From Gymnopilus junonius (taxonomy: Eukaryota > Basidiomycota > Agaricomycetes > Agaricales > Galerinaceae): a DNA stretch of 64,000 nt. Made by a program: the position numbers and the translations under genes. Shown piece after piece: positions 33,581-45,037 of the stretch. The notes under the pieces are model-generated. The model was given only the letters and a program-made list of their open reading frames with translations, had not been told where the DNA came from and did no database searches. The DNA lies in assembly GCA_015501075.1 (NCBI GenBank), contig JADNYJ010000035.1, positions 62,001 to 126,000 on the forward strand, given 5' to 3'. Numbering within the stretch: the stretch's first letter is position 1; every line of letters begins with the position of its first letter.

Positions 33581-34330
33581 ATGTCGTTACTCAAAGTGCC
33601 CGTCATCATTGCCTTGACCATCGGATTCAAAGCAATGCTAACCCGCCTCAACCGCCTCCGATGAAGGATGAAGTTGTGGAGTCAACTAAAATTGACAAGC
33701 GTGGTGTTAGGCGGGTTAGATTCACGATAGCCACGTATGCAACTTCTCGATATGTTTTTCTTCCGTGTTGATGCTTGTTCCTCTTTCCCAGATTGCCAGG
33801 CATTGGTAGCTGCTGCAGAGATCGCAGCAATATTCGCAGTAACTCATCCTACATCTCCCATATCACAAAAGATTCTGCCTTTCTGTGTTTTCCATGGCGG
33901 CAACCTGACACTTTCGCCTTACCCATTGAGCACTTAGGGCAGTCTTTTGGGCTGCTGGTGCGGCGCTAAGAGTTCGTACCTACAAGGATTTGGCCGTTTC
34001 TTTCGCTACGAATTAGCATCCAGAAAGATATCAGCTGATTACCACTGGTCATACGCCTACGTGCGCCATCCAGCTACACGGATGTTACTCGCGAATATTG
34101 GCTGGTTTTGTGGAATGGCGGAAGGATCGTGGATCAGAGAGTCTGGTTTTTGGATTCGACATCTCGGAAGATTTTGCTGGCTTCTACGCAGTGTTCGCCA
34201 TCCTTGCTACGTCCGGAGTCACCTTTCAAGGATGTCTAAGGAAGACAGAGCATTGAGGGAGAAATTCGGAAGGAAATGGACGAGTGGGCAGCGCGAGTGC
34301 CTTACTGCGTGATTCCTGGTATTCACTAGT
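33581..34330 (+). pseudogene. isoprenylcysteine carboxyl methyltransferase, copy 1 (decayed)
   Basis: ATG 33581 opens an N-terminus like that of the other copies (MSLLKVPVIIALTIGFKAM), but the frame must shift to reach NPPQPPPMKDEVVEST, the counterpart of PPNPPP in copies 2 and 3. Later pieces are recognisable in different frames: ALVAAAEIAAIFAV with SPISQKILPF, then a damaged TYRYLGKFF region, then YAYVRHPATRMLLANIGW, MAEGSWIRESG and SKEDRALREKFGRKW. The catalytic-region phrase GGPYxxVRHPSYTG has lost its glycines and become HWSYAYVRHPATR. Several frame changes and substitutions make this a pseudogene rather than a single sequencing error. Confidence 0.8.
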
Positions 34331-35553
34331 AGACTTCTGGTGTTGGTCGCGTTCACTTTACAGGCTGAGCGCGGCCCTGACTCCGGTTTCACGAGTATGG
34401 TGCGCCGTTGGAGACATTGCAGAATTAGAAGATTCCTTCACGGTGGATCTCAATGATTTCTCATCTCCGGTCAAGGTTTTGCCTGTTGGTTAAATGGGAC
34501 TCGTTGTACATGCATTACACGTGAAGCCTGAGCTCGTTTCAATTGAATAATTCGCCACTGTAGTCACCCGAACAAGAAGGCGTACTTACAACTTGTTCAG
34601 AGTTTACAGGACTCTTATCTCTTTATACATTATACATAGACCCGTTGTTCTTTTGGTCGTGTTTTAGCCATCAACATCCCAGCTGTTGCAGACTATTATC
34701 AGACCAAGTTTGTCCGCCATACCGTACTTGTGCGTTTCTTTCATTATCAATCATTCTAGAAAGATTAAAAGATCACTCTAATAGTACTCCAGGGTCAGAC
34801 GACAGATCATCTCAAATTCGCTCTGATTCTAATGATGTCCGTCAGGGTCTTCGAATGTCTGCGGTCGACTTAAAGGTCGCTTGAGCTGCCCAGCAAAGGA
34901 AATGTTTGAAGTAACGTATCTCGTTGCCTAAATTTCTAAAGAGCTGTTGATTAGGTGCAATGCCGCTCCGGAAAAAATGTATGTGGTTCTGTCCCCTACG
35001 TCAGTGTCGGACTTGTTAGGAGCTGGAGAATAATTGAGGATCATGGCCGTGAGGCACGGCACATCAAATTGGCGCAAACTATGACCAAAGACGTGCAGCA
35101 ATGTCAATTATAGTAGTGGAGTGAGAGCAGGCCAGATAATCCCAGGCCAGATAATCCAGTATTTAGAAAGCGTAAAAGCAGAAGTTGAGGGCCTTTGATG
35201 CGTTGTTATAACATGCAAGAGACAGGGATTCGGGAGAGGGCTCAAGTCGACTTCGTTAGGGGTGTCAGCTCCAACTGAAATGATTCACACCAGTGTCGCA
35301 GGAAACGAAGAACTACATTTCCGTGCATAGCCAAAGCGCGCCGACGAGCCTAAATTAACAATGGGAAATTTCCCTTGATCCATTTTAATATATCGTGAGG
35401 GAAGCGGCAGGGAATGGTACGGTACGTACCTTTCAATTTTAGATTTTCCATGAGACCACTCAGTACGATCAAAGAAGATCGGCCTGGAAATCTGGCAGGG
35501 AACCTTGTTACTTAAAGAGCAGACACAACATGACGCACCGATGAGAAGTCCCA
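34331..35553. other. intergenic region between ICMT copies 1 and 2
   Basis: About 1.2 kb with no recognised coding sequence. AGGCCAGATAATCC occurs twice in tandem at about 35129-35158 (AGCAGGCCAGATAATCCC then AGGCCAGATAATCC). Confidence 0.4.
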
Positions 35554-36325
35554 ATGTCTCTAACTAAGATTCCCCTTACGTTTGCCGTCTGCTGGGCCTT
35601 CACCAAGACCATCACGCCTCCCAACCCTCCCCCTTCCCAAGGCGACAAAGCTGTCAGGTCCAACTTCATGGAAATGAAGTGGTATACGTCTCGATCGCCT
35701 TATTATGCCGGGTAAATTGGACCTGCACGTATATTTAGTGAAATAACTCACAATTTTCAAATTTCAAGGGGATTCAATGGCTCGCAGGCCTCGCAGAAGC
35801 AGCTACGATTGTCGCCTATAATTACCCGTCCTCTGCCTTGTCAAAGACCGTACTTTCCACGCTCGTTCTAAAAACAGGGAACCCCAACGCACTTCGCTTG
35901 TCGACGGCGACCACCATTGGAGGATGTATGATGGTTACTGGAGCATTGCTCAGATTAGCCACCTATCGCTACCTAGGGAAATTCTTCAAATTTGAGGCCA
36001 GCATCCAGAGAGACCACAAGTTGGTCACTGGCGGACCGTATTCCATCGTTCGCCACCCGAGTTATACAGGACTACTCTTGACACATCCAGGCTGGTTCCT
36101 ATGGCAGTTTGGAGATGGTTCTTGGCTCAGAGAGTCGGGTGTATGAATACAGCTATAGGAAGGGTATTTGTTGGGTTTTACGCTGTGCTCATGATTATTG
36201 GCACTTTGTATCTCACTCTTGGGAGGATGCACAAAGAAGACGCAGCACTCAGGAAGCATTTTGGGAAGCAGTGGGACGACTGGGCCAGCAAAGTCCAGTA
36301 CCGTGTTATACCCGGTATTTGGTAG
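35554..36325 (+). pseudogene. isoprenylcysteine carboxyl methyltransferase, copy 2 (frame-disrupted)
   Basis: ATG 35554 opens MSLTKIPLTFAVCWAFTKTI followed by TPPNPPPSQ, and the second exon (from 35769) has RYLGKFFKFEASIQRDHKL, GGPYSIVRHPSYTG and GDGSWLRESGV, with the end LGRMHKEDAALRKHFGKQW. Two single-base losses break it relative to copy 3: the exon 1 end reads GCCGGG-TAAAT where copy 3 has GGG followed by a GT donor (one G short), and GTATGAAT at about 36140-36147 lacks a G (copy 3 has an ATATGG codon pair here). If both are sequencing errors the gene is functional, because every conserved residue of the methyltransferase core is present. ICMT methylates the prenylated C-terminal cysteine of CaaX proteins in the ER membrane. 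Confidence 0.75.
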
Positions 36326-36947
36326 ATACGCGTTCGCGATAATTGCCTGTACAGATATTTCTGTATTACCGTCAAAATCAGAAATTTTTTGAAGACGGCG
36401 AGAAGACGCAACAAACAAGGACTAACCTAAATCTATATGTGTATGGAGGATGACAAGCGGAGGACTGAGATTCGGATGGACAATTACAGCTCTGGAGATA
36501 GCATGTTGGACAAGTAACTTGTTCAACCCGAAACTGGCATAAATAGGCATCGTGCGAGTGGCGTGGTTATGTAACACATGTTTTTAGAGCACAAAATCAT
36601 TCCTCTCCTTTCCGTTCGGCCATATATACCTCGATTCCGATACTCAGGGGAAACCCTTTCAGCTTTACATGAAGAATAAGAAGGCACTTAATGACGGATA
36701 GCAGATAGGCCGGAAAAGATGACACCTCTATGGTGTGACTTTGGGAAAGCATTTGGTCTTGTTCACCCTCAAGCCAGGCAACGAATGCGCTATGTATCCG
36801 CGGGAGAAGCGGAGGCTGAGACTAATTCTTCATCACCTGCCCCTTCAGGGGTATCAGAATTAGGCTTGCAGCGACGACTATCAGTATAAGATGGGAAACA
36901 GCACATCCCTGATTTTGGAACTTTACACTGTTTTCTTCCTCGGGAAC
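36326..36947. other. intergenic region between ICMT copies 2 and 3
   Basis: About 620 bp without coding signal. A TATA-like CATATATACC at about 36624-36633 may belong to the copy 3 promoter. Confidence 0.4.
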
Positions 36948-37710
36948 ATGTCATTGGCAAAAGTTCCAGTAACGCTCATAGTTTCTTATGCCTTCAAGAG
37001 GTGCATCCGGCCTCCAAATCCTCCTCCTCCCAAAGAGGAACGCATCCACACCAATTTTTTGGAGGTCGGGTGGTACACAGCCAACACGCCTGGTCCTGCT
37101 GGGGTGAGTGCACCTATTTCAGATTGATAATGAAAGACTGAGAACCATCTAGGACCTCCAATTCCTCTTTGGCATATTGGAAGCTCTGACCATCATAGCA
37201 TGGAACTATTCCTCGTCTCCGCTGTCTCAAACCATCCTCTCCACTCTAGTTTTTAGCGGTGGAAGGCCCGACCACCTTCACTTGTCAACAATGAGCGCTA
37301 TTGGAGGCGCGATGATCGTAGCTGGAACTTTGATCAGGTTAACGACGTACCGGTACCTAGGGAAATTCTTCAAGTTCGAGGCGAGCATTCAGAAAGATCA
37401 CCAGCTAGTCACAGGCGGCCCATACGCATTTGTTCGCCATCCTAGCTACACCGGACTCATACTAACCCATTCTGGATGGGTTCTGTGGCATATCGGAGAC
37501 GGTTCGTGGGTCAGAGAGTCGGGGATATGGAGCTCGTTTGCGGGGAAATCCGTCGTCTTAGGATTCTTCTTTGGCATCATCTGCGGCATGCTTTATCTCG
37601 TCCTTATGAGAATGGGTAACGAAGACGAAGCTCTCAGGAAGCAATTCGGCCAAAAATGGGACGAGTGGGCTAAGAATGTGCCCTACTTGCTCTTTCCGAA
37701 AATATACTAG
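36948..37710 (+). CDS. isoprenylcysteine carboxyl methyltransferase, copy 3 (intact)
   Basis: Two exons, 36948-37103 and 37153-37710, separated by a 49 nt GTGAGT...CTAG intron, give 237 residues. Membrane helices flank the C-terminal methyltransferase core: TYRYLGKFFKFEASIQKDHQ, GGPYAFVRHPSYTGLILTH, GDGSWVRESG and NEDEALRKQFGQKWDEWAK. This is the Ste14/ICMT family, which transfers methyl from SAM to farnesyl- or geranylgeranyl-cysteine at the ER membrane, the last step of CaaX processing for Ras, Rho and pheromones. An alternative ATG at 36891 would add 19 residues; 36948 matches the start of copies 1 and 2 (MSL-K-P). It is the only copy of the three with an uninterrupted frame. Confidence 0.9.
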
Positions 37711-38242
37711 GGCTTAAGCTGCCAAGTTTTAGGTGCTGTACCTTCCTTTCATCGGAATAAAAACGTACAGATGTAGTCAGAGCGAGTTGAGATGACAAGC
37801 TCATCAGTTTGGCTACGACTTCGGGTAGAAGGACGATGGCCGCATAAAGAGGACAGGGATTCCACAGGTCTAGGCGTGCCTCCCAATTGTATTAGACGGA
37901 TGCCCTATCAGTGTGAACATGGATTAAGTTCATATGACAAAGTTATGCCTACCTTGAAATCTCGGAGCTTTGGTTCAGGGCATACGTCATTCAGTTAAAC
38001 AGCTTGTGGCTGTGCAACCGCCACCGATTGCTGTTTACATACTTACCGGAAAGCGAGTCGAGGTCTTCGTGCTTCACGCATCACGATATTAGGCATGCGA
38101 CGTGAGGTCCAACATTAGACCGAGTTTAACAGCACAGGTTGCTATATTATTCTGGCTCTGAGATACATTGTAGTCCAATACCCTGTTCATTATTCCTGTC
38201 AGTTCAACTGTTTGAGAAATCTCGGGGCGACTGACATCGTCT
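37711..38242. other. intergenic region between convergent genes
   Basis: About 530 bp. No coding signal recognised. Confidence 0.4.
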
Positions 38243-39374
38243 TCAACCCCAATTTTCATCATCTACCTCCCTAGGTCCACGTTCAATGTCAGGCACAGTT
38301 GGGTGTTCACGGTGCTCCGTTGCGTTGGCAGGAAGTGCTCTCTCGTCACCGACTAGCGCTATCCTGTTGGTTTGGGTGAAGCATTGCCTGTAACAAATTG
38401 CGACGGTTAATGAGAGGGGATGAAGGACCGTGAAGATTATCGATGTTATCTGCATATAGGTAGATTATTAATATTAATCATTATGCTGAACGGTTAATAT
38501 CTTCACTCACATATACACTGGCGGGTTTTGGCACAGCAGTCCATAAGCTGACTGCTAACCATGTAGAAGCCACGCAGCACACTATATCTCTCCGAATCAC
38601 GATTACAAGTAAGGAGAGAAGGTTAGTTCCCATTAGAACGCCGAAGGCGATCATGGAATGGTAATCGTCTGGGTTTTTGGGTGGGCCAGGGGGAGTCGGC
38701 GTATATGATAAGCCAAGTGATATACTATGCAAGGATGTTAGGAGTCGGATCCTCAAAAAAAGGGAAAATAGTAAGCGACGCACAATAGTGATAGCGTAAA
38801 CAAGACGTTTAAAGGGAGCATAAGAAAGAAACGAAGAGGAGCATGTATAAGGGCAGTATCAAGAGGACGAGAGGAATCGGGCTGGTGGTAAATCAGGAGG
38901 ACGATGTTCGAGAAGAGTAAGACAAGGAGTAGGAGTCCTTGAAGTATGGTCGATATAATAAACCATTGCATGACCTATTAATACAATGAGAATGGTTTAC
39001 GGGGAGCGTAAGGAAAACGCACGAAAGCCACAGCCCCAAAGTGCCATAAACAAATTGGCAATACCAAACCAAAACCGACCGCATTGACCATGGCCTTCTT
39101 GTTTCTTGCTTCCTCGCTATGACCAATAAAACACAATATCCAAGTTGTGCTAACCATATTAAGCCTACATAGGCGCTAATGGCATGGAAATTGGGGGTGA
39201 GCGATGTAGGATGAAGACGGGCTACGCCAGCGATAGAGGGTTGACAGCGAATGCACAGAAGAGGACGGTGGCGACATTGATGAGCAGAGAAAGTGGGGTG
39301 AGGACCTGAAGACGAACAAGGGCTATATAGAATTTTACAGCCGGGTTCGAAAAGTCTACCGGGAGGACGTCCAT
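38243..39374 (-). CDS. multi-pass membrane protein of unknown function
   Basis: Five minus-strand exons (39226-39374, 39019-39175, 38784-38974, 38511-38724, 38243-38449) give 305 residues. Hydrophobic stretches predict about seven helices: TPLSLLINVATVLFCAFAV, YVGLIWLAQLGYCVLLVIA, WYCQFVYGTLGLWL, TILQGLLLLVLLFSNIVLL, LPLNVLFTLSLFISLGL, MIAFGVLMGTNLLSLLVIVI and VASTWLAVSLWTAV, with an eighth weaker one (TSIIFTVLHPLSLTVAIC). The C-terminal 40 residues are polar. The intron between exons 2 and 3 is uncertain: a 44 nt (GTTTTC donor, 39018) or a 26 nt (GTAAAC donor, 39000) intron both keep the frame. I do not recognise the family; a receptor-like or transporter-like role cannot be decided from sequence. 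Confidence 0.7.
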
Positions 39375-41225
39375 GGAGGGAGAGGCAGATGTGAGGAGTA
39401 GAAAGGAGAGCCTCAGCCCGAGGGTCTTTCAAGGTATGATGTCACAGATTTGATCGATCAAAACCTGGCCCAAGGAGGAATACATAGCACAGGCAAAATA
39501 TTCGGTTTCTCACAGTGTGCACGATGACTACTTTGGCCTAGCTATTGAATGGGATATTTAAATCCGAGCCTCGGAAAGGACGATACTTACATGAGGTTTC
39601 GTTCATCCGCTGTCGGCTGGCAATGACTGCAGTCCTGGCGACAATACTAGGTCGTACGCTCGTCAGGCATAGGGAAGAAAGGCCTGAAGTATTCGCATAG
39701 TTGTTGTGGCTGGAGAAGGGATGTAAATGAAGGACATGATGCTTGACTTGAACCGTGGTTGGAAGAAGATAAATTTTCCGAGAAGAGAATGATGTTGCGT
39801 TGTTCGTGTTTGGCTCAAGTTTGTTTACCTGCCCTGTTCGGCATTGCTCTGAAATTTGTGACTCTCTTCAACACCGTCTTGTTCTGAGAAAGAGTACCCT
39901 TAGTACATACCAGAGGATAATGGTGAGTAAACTGTACCAAAAAAGTATGCGCTAACTGTATTAGGGCCTTTGGGGGGCTACCATGCCTTTGCTAGGACAA
40001 CAGCTGTCACAGAACGACCCGTATTTTCAGCTCTAGCAATAGAGTAGGACTCAGAGGTCAAGTTACTGTTTAACATATACCTCCATGATAAGTGAGACCG
40101 GGGATTCTAATGTCTTGGGTTTGAGGATTCAAACAACGTATGTTTTCTCGCTCCTGATTCTATATAGACAACTCGTCTGGCAATTCTAGGTCATGGATGC
40201 CAGGACATATATCTGCAGATATACTTCAGAATTCACTCCGCCGAATGTTGAACCCAGGAAAACAGAGTGCTGCTTAGTCGTCGTGTCTTGAACGCTTCAA
40301 AAATCAGAGGAGCGCAATTGCTTGATGTTTCGCCTTTGGCGATGTCGTATCTCGACGCTCGAAACATCCATTCATCCATTGACGATCCTCGGGTTTGCGA
40401 CAGCCAATACTTCCGAAAACTTTTTTTGCCTACGATTGTTAATTCCTCCACCAAATCTGACACCACCCCAAAAAATTGACTCCAATGCATGCGCAGCGAA
40501 AGAATTGACACGATGAAGTTCCACGTTCAACGCTACGAACCGTCAACTCCGTCCGTTCATGCACAGCGTATAAGATAAGCCATGCTCTTCTGTCAACTCA
40601 CGATCACTCCTTATTCGACAGAATTAAGAGGAAATCGACACCCAAAAGAGCACGTGATAGCAGTTCCCAAAAAAAGAATACGGTGGCGCCTTACCCTTTT
40701 AGAGATGAGTTTCTAAGTATCTCTAGCTCTAGGCAAAAGTTTCGGGCATGACAGCAGTAAGGACGGTGTCAATTCTGCTACAATCAGAAAAATAATTGAA
40801 AATCCCTGTCGCTCATACCGGATCTGAAGAAGAAAAGGTGGTCGACACTCCATGTCCTCAAATCACTTTCACCATCTGTGTAGTGCATATAAAGGTAATG
40901 GTTTCATCCACTCAATCTACATCATATACTCTTGGCCTGCACTATTCCTCATTGAATCGGAATACCGCTTTCTCCTCCGGAATCACTGGCGCCTCCTGCC
41001 GAACCGTCTTGTGCACGGAGTTCTTACTACTGATTACTTGTTACGATGATATCGCCAGTTGCTCATTGTATCCCGGCCCAAGATCCTATGTGGCTAGTGT
41101 ACTGAAGGTGGCCTGTTTGCATTATTGCACATTGTTCTTATTTGGCCTGGTATTGGCCCTGGTAGGCCACGTTATATAAATCCGCTCTGAAAAGTCGTGA
41201 AGCCCATTCTATCTTCACTCTAACT
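39375..41225. other. 1.85 kb intergenic region
   Basis: Divergent promoters of the membrane protein and the 41.2 kb gene should lie here. TATATAAA at 41173-41180, 46 bp before ATG 41226, is a clear TATA box for the latter. Other open frames (40233-40511 minus, 40796-41179 plus) show no motif. Confidence 0.45.
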
Positions 41226-41945
41226 ATGTCCACGTTTTTTAGCCCCTTCGAGAGCCACAGCTACTGTGCCACCAGCCGTGTTGTAGGATACTGCTCCCCC
41301 TCGAGTCGGCTTCATAGCCTGGCTCTCACGCGCACCAAGCCAGTGCCTACTCTCCGGTCTCAGGTCACAACGCTTGTTGGACACCCATTCCTTCCATGCT
41401 GCATCACAAGAGAACGGTGGATCCCTCCTATAGAGCCTCGCACAACGACCGCACCCATTGCGCGACCGCGCGAGATACTCAGCCCCAAGCCAGGCAAAAG
41501 GTTAATTGATGCTCCCGCGTGGCTCCACGAAGATTTCGAATGGGACTCCAAAGGGAATCGCGTTTATTCTAGAGGGGAATGGGCCACAGACTTGGAATAC
41601 AAGTATGGCAACAGTTCCCTCGCGATCGAGGACGACGGCGCTCGGAGGACTGATTTCAGGACATGCTCGACGACTTCATCGTCATCCCCTTCGCCTACCG
41701 ACTACACAATCAATTATTCACCTTCGCCTACATCTTATTGTGCCTCGGACTACGACACGGCCCCTAACAGTCCAGTGCCAGATACGGGCATCATGTTACG
41801 AGCCCTTCGGCTTGCGGAAGAGTTGCTGGAAATTCACGAGGTACTGGAGGACCCTTACAGAAAAGACAATAAAGAAGAGTTATTGAAGGAATGGAAATCG
41901 ATATATGCCATGGTGGTATTGCGTTCTAGCGACACACCATCCTAG
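41226..41945 (+). CDS. single-exon hypothetical protein (239 residues)
   Basis: One uninterrupted frame from ATG 41226 with a TATA box (TATATAAA, 41173-41180) upstream. The first 80 residues are Ser/Arg/Pro-rich. A better-folded part follows: IDAPAWLHEDFEWDSKGN, then GEWATDLEYKYG, then a Ser/Thr/Pro/Tyr-rich stretch, and a helical C-terminus MLRALRLAEELLEIHEVLED followed by KEELLKEWKSIY. I do not recognise the family. Length, TATA box and the helical end argue for a real gene. No signal peptide or membrane segment. Confidence 0.6.
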   Translation: MSTFFSPFESHSYCATSRVVGYCSPSSRLHSLALTRTKPVPTLRSQVTTLVGHPFLPCCITRERWIPPIEPRTTTAPIARPREILSPKPGKRLIDAPAWLHEDFEWDSKGNRVYSRGEWATDLEYKYGNSSLAIEDDGARRTDFRTCSTTSSSSPSPTDYTINYSPSPTSYCASDYDTAPNSPVPDTGIMLRALRLAEELLEIHEVLEDPYRKDNKEELLKEWKSIYAMVVLRSSDTPS

Positions 41946-42696
41946 TACTTGACCGACTAATGAGGACGTACGTCAGAAAATCTTGATGGAATATCAGAGT
42001 ATTTATTGAAGGCGAGTCCATTGCCTTTCGTTTTATCTTCGTCAGTTCACGTTATCGGATTCAGTGACGATAAATTGTTTCCTCGAATGAACCGTACAAA
42101 ATCCAAATGGTATTTAAGTCACTGTCCACTAACCGCTAATTGTCGTGTTGTAGAGCGCAGTTCTGTTGAGATGGACAGGGGACAGTGCCGTAACGCTAGA
42201 GATCTGTACTCTTCAACGGCAACCTTAGTCTCCTAGTACTACTACTCTATGTGGGCTAGCCTTACAGGTCACCAATTACAGTCTAACTTGATCCTCGTTG
42301 CTAAAGCGATCTATTGCAATGAGGACAATTTCCTCTTACTTTGGTGACGATTGCAAGCTTCTACGGAGCCTCTGGTCATACACTTGCATGCACTGCCGAA
42401 TCAATTTCGGACTATTCCCAACCTTTAATATGGAAGGCCAGGAGACGGCTATAATCTTAGATTGATGCTGGTTATTCATAATTCCTAGAATGACAAAAAG
42501 TCAGTGATGGTTTGGTTGATTTCTCACTTATTTCTGACCGTCAAAGGACAGCGAGAATTCTATAGGATTATCCACATTGCCATTAAGACCATCGTTATAA
42601 ACTCTCGAGCCGAGCATTCCACGCGTGCAGAAGTGGACAGGGATAAGGACAGAGTACAGGTTGAAGAGAATCAATCACCTCCTCAAGGTCATAGAG
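41946..42696. other. intergenic region
   Basis: No supported feature. Short open frames on both strands lack motifs. Confidence 0.4.
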
Positions 42697-43028
42697 TCAC
42701 GCCGCTGCGGGGTCAGGTTGGTACAAGAAAACATTTGAGGCGAGGCCAAATACCCTGGCAAACGTTCGCCGGATGGTTACTCCGCCTGTACGTGGGTCGA
42801 ACGACTTCTTTGGGAGTTGTGCGAAAAGCCAAAGCGATATCCACACGAAAGGCGCCGCCGCGTTAAGGATGAACCTGGTCTTCTGATTTCTGTCTATTTT
42901 ATGAGAGAGAAGTAGAGCCTGCATCATATACAGAGGTAAAGCCAGACGGACTCACGGAGGCTATATAGAGTGAAGCAAAAAGGGACGAACAGGAAGGCAG
43001 ATAAGATAAGGCCTATTACGTAACCCAT
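42697..43028 (-). CDS. candidate small membrane protein
   Basis: The second exon (42697 to about 42918) encodes LLLSHKIDRNQKTRFILNA, a hydrophobic APFVWISLWLFAQ segment, and a conserved-looking end SFDPRTGGVTIRRTFARVFG. An upstream ATG at 43028 opens MGYVIGLILSAFLFVPFCFT, a signal-anchor-like helix. The best phase-0 join uses a 68 nt intron (donor GTCCCT, about 42986); the better-looking GTGAGT donor at 42955 gives a 37 nt intron in the wrong phase. Family unknown. The gene may be truncated or contain an indel. Confidence 0.4.
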
Positions 43029-43876
43029 TTCACTAGCCAATCGCCGTCGTTCTCTTAACCATGATCAGCCGCAAGCCACTTGAAAGTCTCCTGAACGTTG
43101 GTTCATCGTTGCTAATTTGTATTTATATGTAATTTCTGTCGCCTTCAAGATGCAAAGTTATTATGGCTTGTCTAACTTGCTCGCCCTTCCTGATTTCTCT
43201 TGGGAATGCCTGCTCCGACGAAGCTTACAAGGAAGGGAGAAGACATTCGAGTTGTCCTTCTGATAAGGGTAGTGGCTGACGAGAGTGAGTTCATATTTGT
43301 ATCAACTTTCTCATGGCTAGAGCTTATTGCGATACTTGTATAGAGAGAGTACAAGAAATGTGCCATCGTCTAGGCTTGTCGAGAATAAACGTGTCCATGT
43401 TTCTTAGACCAAGCGACGCCCAGCTCTGACAAGCCGGACTGTATTCCGAAGGACTCGGCATCGAAATAGAGGTGTCAGGAGGTGTTATTGATAACCTCCA
43501 TCCACCCATTGCTGGGTTAACGGAAGACGAGCTTTCGAACGTGGGTGGGGGCGGAGCCAATCAGGACCAAGAATAGCTGTCGTGTGCCAAACCCACTATC
43601 TTGCACGTTTCTTGGGCACACGAGCACTTGATAGCGAGCGACAATGGAACGATAGACATGTACATTAAGTACTAATAGTAAGGTACTCACTTTCCCTCCC
43701 TAATCATCCAGGACCACCATTCCATCTCCCAGGTACATGCCCGAGACGCATAAGGATCTCTACGCAGCCAGTGTTAACCCACCCAGACGTGCAAAGCGTC
43801 CTATTGTACAACGACAGAAGAGCTGTCTTCACCGGAGTCCCCTACTCGACCTTCCCAACACCGTCCTATCCTTCCA
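43029..43876. other. intergenic region upstream of the bHLH gene
   Basis: An open minus-strand frame at 43324-43560 is probably chance. The 3' part, which is pyrimidine-rich near 43690-43735, should contain the bHLH promoter. Confidence 0.4.
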
Positions 43877-45037
43877 ATGCGACCCTATGCACCCCGCCCT
43901 GCTCCAGTTGTCGCCGATCCAGCAGTCGCAGCTCCTCCGCCTGCTAAGCGCGGCCGTAAGCCTGGTCCTCTTTCTCGCAGCGCCAGAGAGGCCCAGCGCC
44001 GTCTGAACCACTCTATCATCGAGAAGGCCAGGAGAACCAAGATTAACGATGCTCTCGCGACTCTCAAGCAGCTCGTGCCCGCTGACTATGGCCAGAAACG
44101 CAGTTCCGCAGACTCGCTTGACGAGGAAGATGAAGACGAAGAAGACGACGACTATGAGGAAGGTAGCAAAAAGCTGAAACCCAAGTCCAAAGGCACCGGC
44201 AAGAAGGAGGAGAAGGAGAAAGAGTTCAAGCTAGAAATCCTCGTCAGGACCGTCACATTTTTGCAGGATTTGCTCGTTCGCGTTGAGGTCTTGGAGGCCA
44301 ACGCCTCCGCCCCTTGTAGTAACTGCGGAGCCACGGCAGGCAAGCAACCCAAAAAAAGGAAGCATATTTATTTAGAAGAAGACGAGAAGGAAAGTAGGCA
44401 AGATACTGACGCCTGTCGACCAAACGCCAAAATCTCTCGTCGTTCCGACTCACGAGCGACTGACAGCAGCGTCGGTAAGAGCCCGGATGCGATGACCGCA
44501 GCGGTACCCGTTTCTCCCCCACAGGAACCAGAGCCTGCTTCGGCGCGCCTGCCGTCCATCTCTTCCTGGCTGCCTAACAGCAACTCTGTTATTGACCCAC
44601 AGCTATTGTCGGGTCAAGGAGTAGCGCCAAAACGTTCGTCCCCTCCCGTTGGGTCGTACCTTCCGTCCCCACCGTCCTCGACCCACTTTGACCCCATACG
44701 AGGATCGACGGTCCCGCCTCTGCTGAACCTCGGACCAGTGGCAACAGCTGCGATGGTACCCCCTGCCAATAATAACAGCAGCAGTAACACCAACCGGACA
44801 CCAGAGGACGAGTCGGCTGCGTCGTTGCTGCTCCAGATTAGCGCTTCATCGCCGACTTTCCGCCCTGTTAATTCTTCTTCTCATTCTTCGAGCACCAACT
44901 CCAATTATGGTCTTCCTGACCCGTCCAATTTCCTGTTACATTCTGACGTTCGGACCCAACGAGGGGAGGGGCACGTTCGTCACGCCCAAACGCCATCTTC
45001 CCTCTTGGGCATGAAAGCGGCCGGAAGAAAACTTTAA
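43877..45037 (+). CDS. bHLH transcription factor with AT-hook-like motif
   Basis: Single exon, 386 residues. KRGRKPGP at residues 24-31 resembles an AT-hook. The basic region and helix 1 run from about 37 to 68 (RRLNHSIIEKARRTKINDAL), with the H-x3-E-x2-RR pattern that reads E-box DNA. A long acidic loop of nearly 50 residues (DEEDEDEEDDD and a Lys-rich part) separates it from helix 2 (EFKLEILVRTVTFLQDLLVR, about 117-136), unusually far for bHLH proteins but familiar in some fungal members. CSNCG follows helix 2. The rest is Ser/Pro-rich and probably disordered, with an activation or docking role inferred. Dimerisation partner and targets cannot be told. Polyadenylation-type AT-rich sequence follows the stop. 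Confidence 0.88.
   Translation: MRPYAPRPAPVVADPAVAAPPPAKRGRKPGPLSRSAREAQRRLNHSIIEKARRTKINDALATLKQLVPADYGQKRSSADSLDEEDEDEEDDDYEEGSKKLKPKSKGTGKKEEKEKEFKLEILVRTVTFLQDLLVRVEVLEANASAPCSNCGATAGKQPKKRKHIYLEEDEKESRQDTDACRPNAKISRRSDSRATDSSVGKSPDAMTAAVPVSPPQEPEPASARLPSISSWLPNSNSVIDPQLLSGQGVAPKRSSPPVGSYLPSPPSSTHFDPIRGSTVPPLLNLGPVATAAMVPPANNNSSSNTNRTPEDESAASLLLQISASSPTFRPVNSSSHSSSTNSNYGLPDPSNFLLHSDVRTQRGEGHVRHAQTPSSLLGMKAAGRKL

Noticed and set aside
43324..43560. Minus-strand ORF upstream of the bHLH gene
   Set aside because: No motif; a Ser/Pro-rich chance frame in a promoter region.
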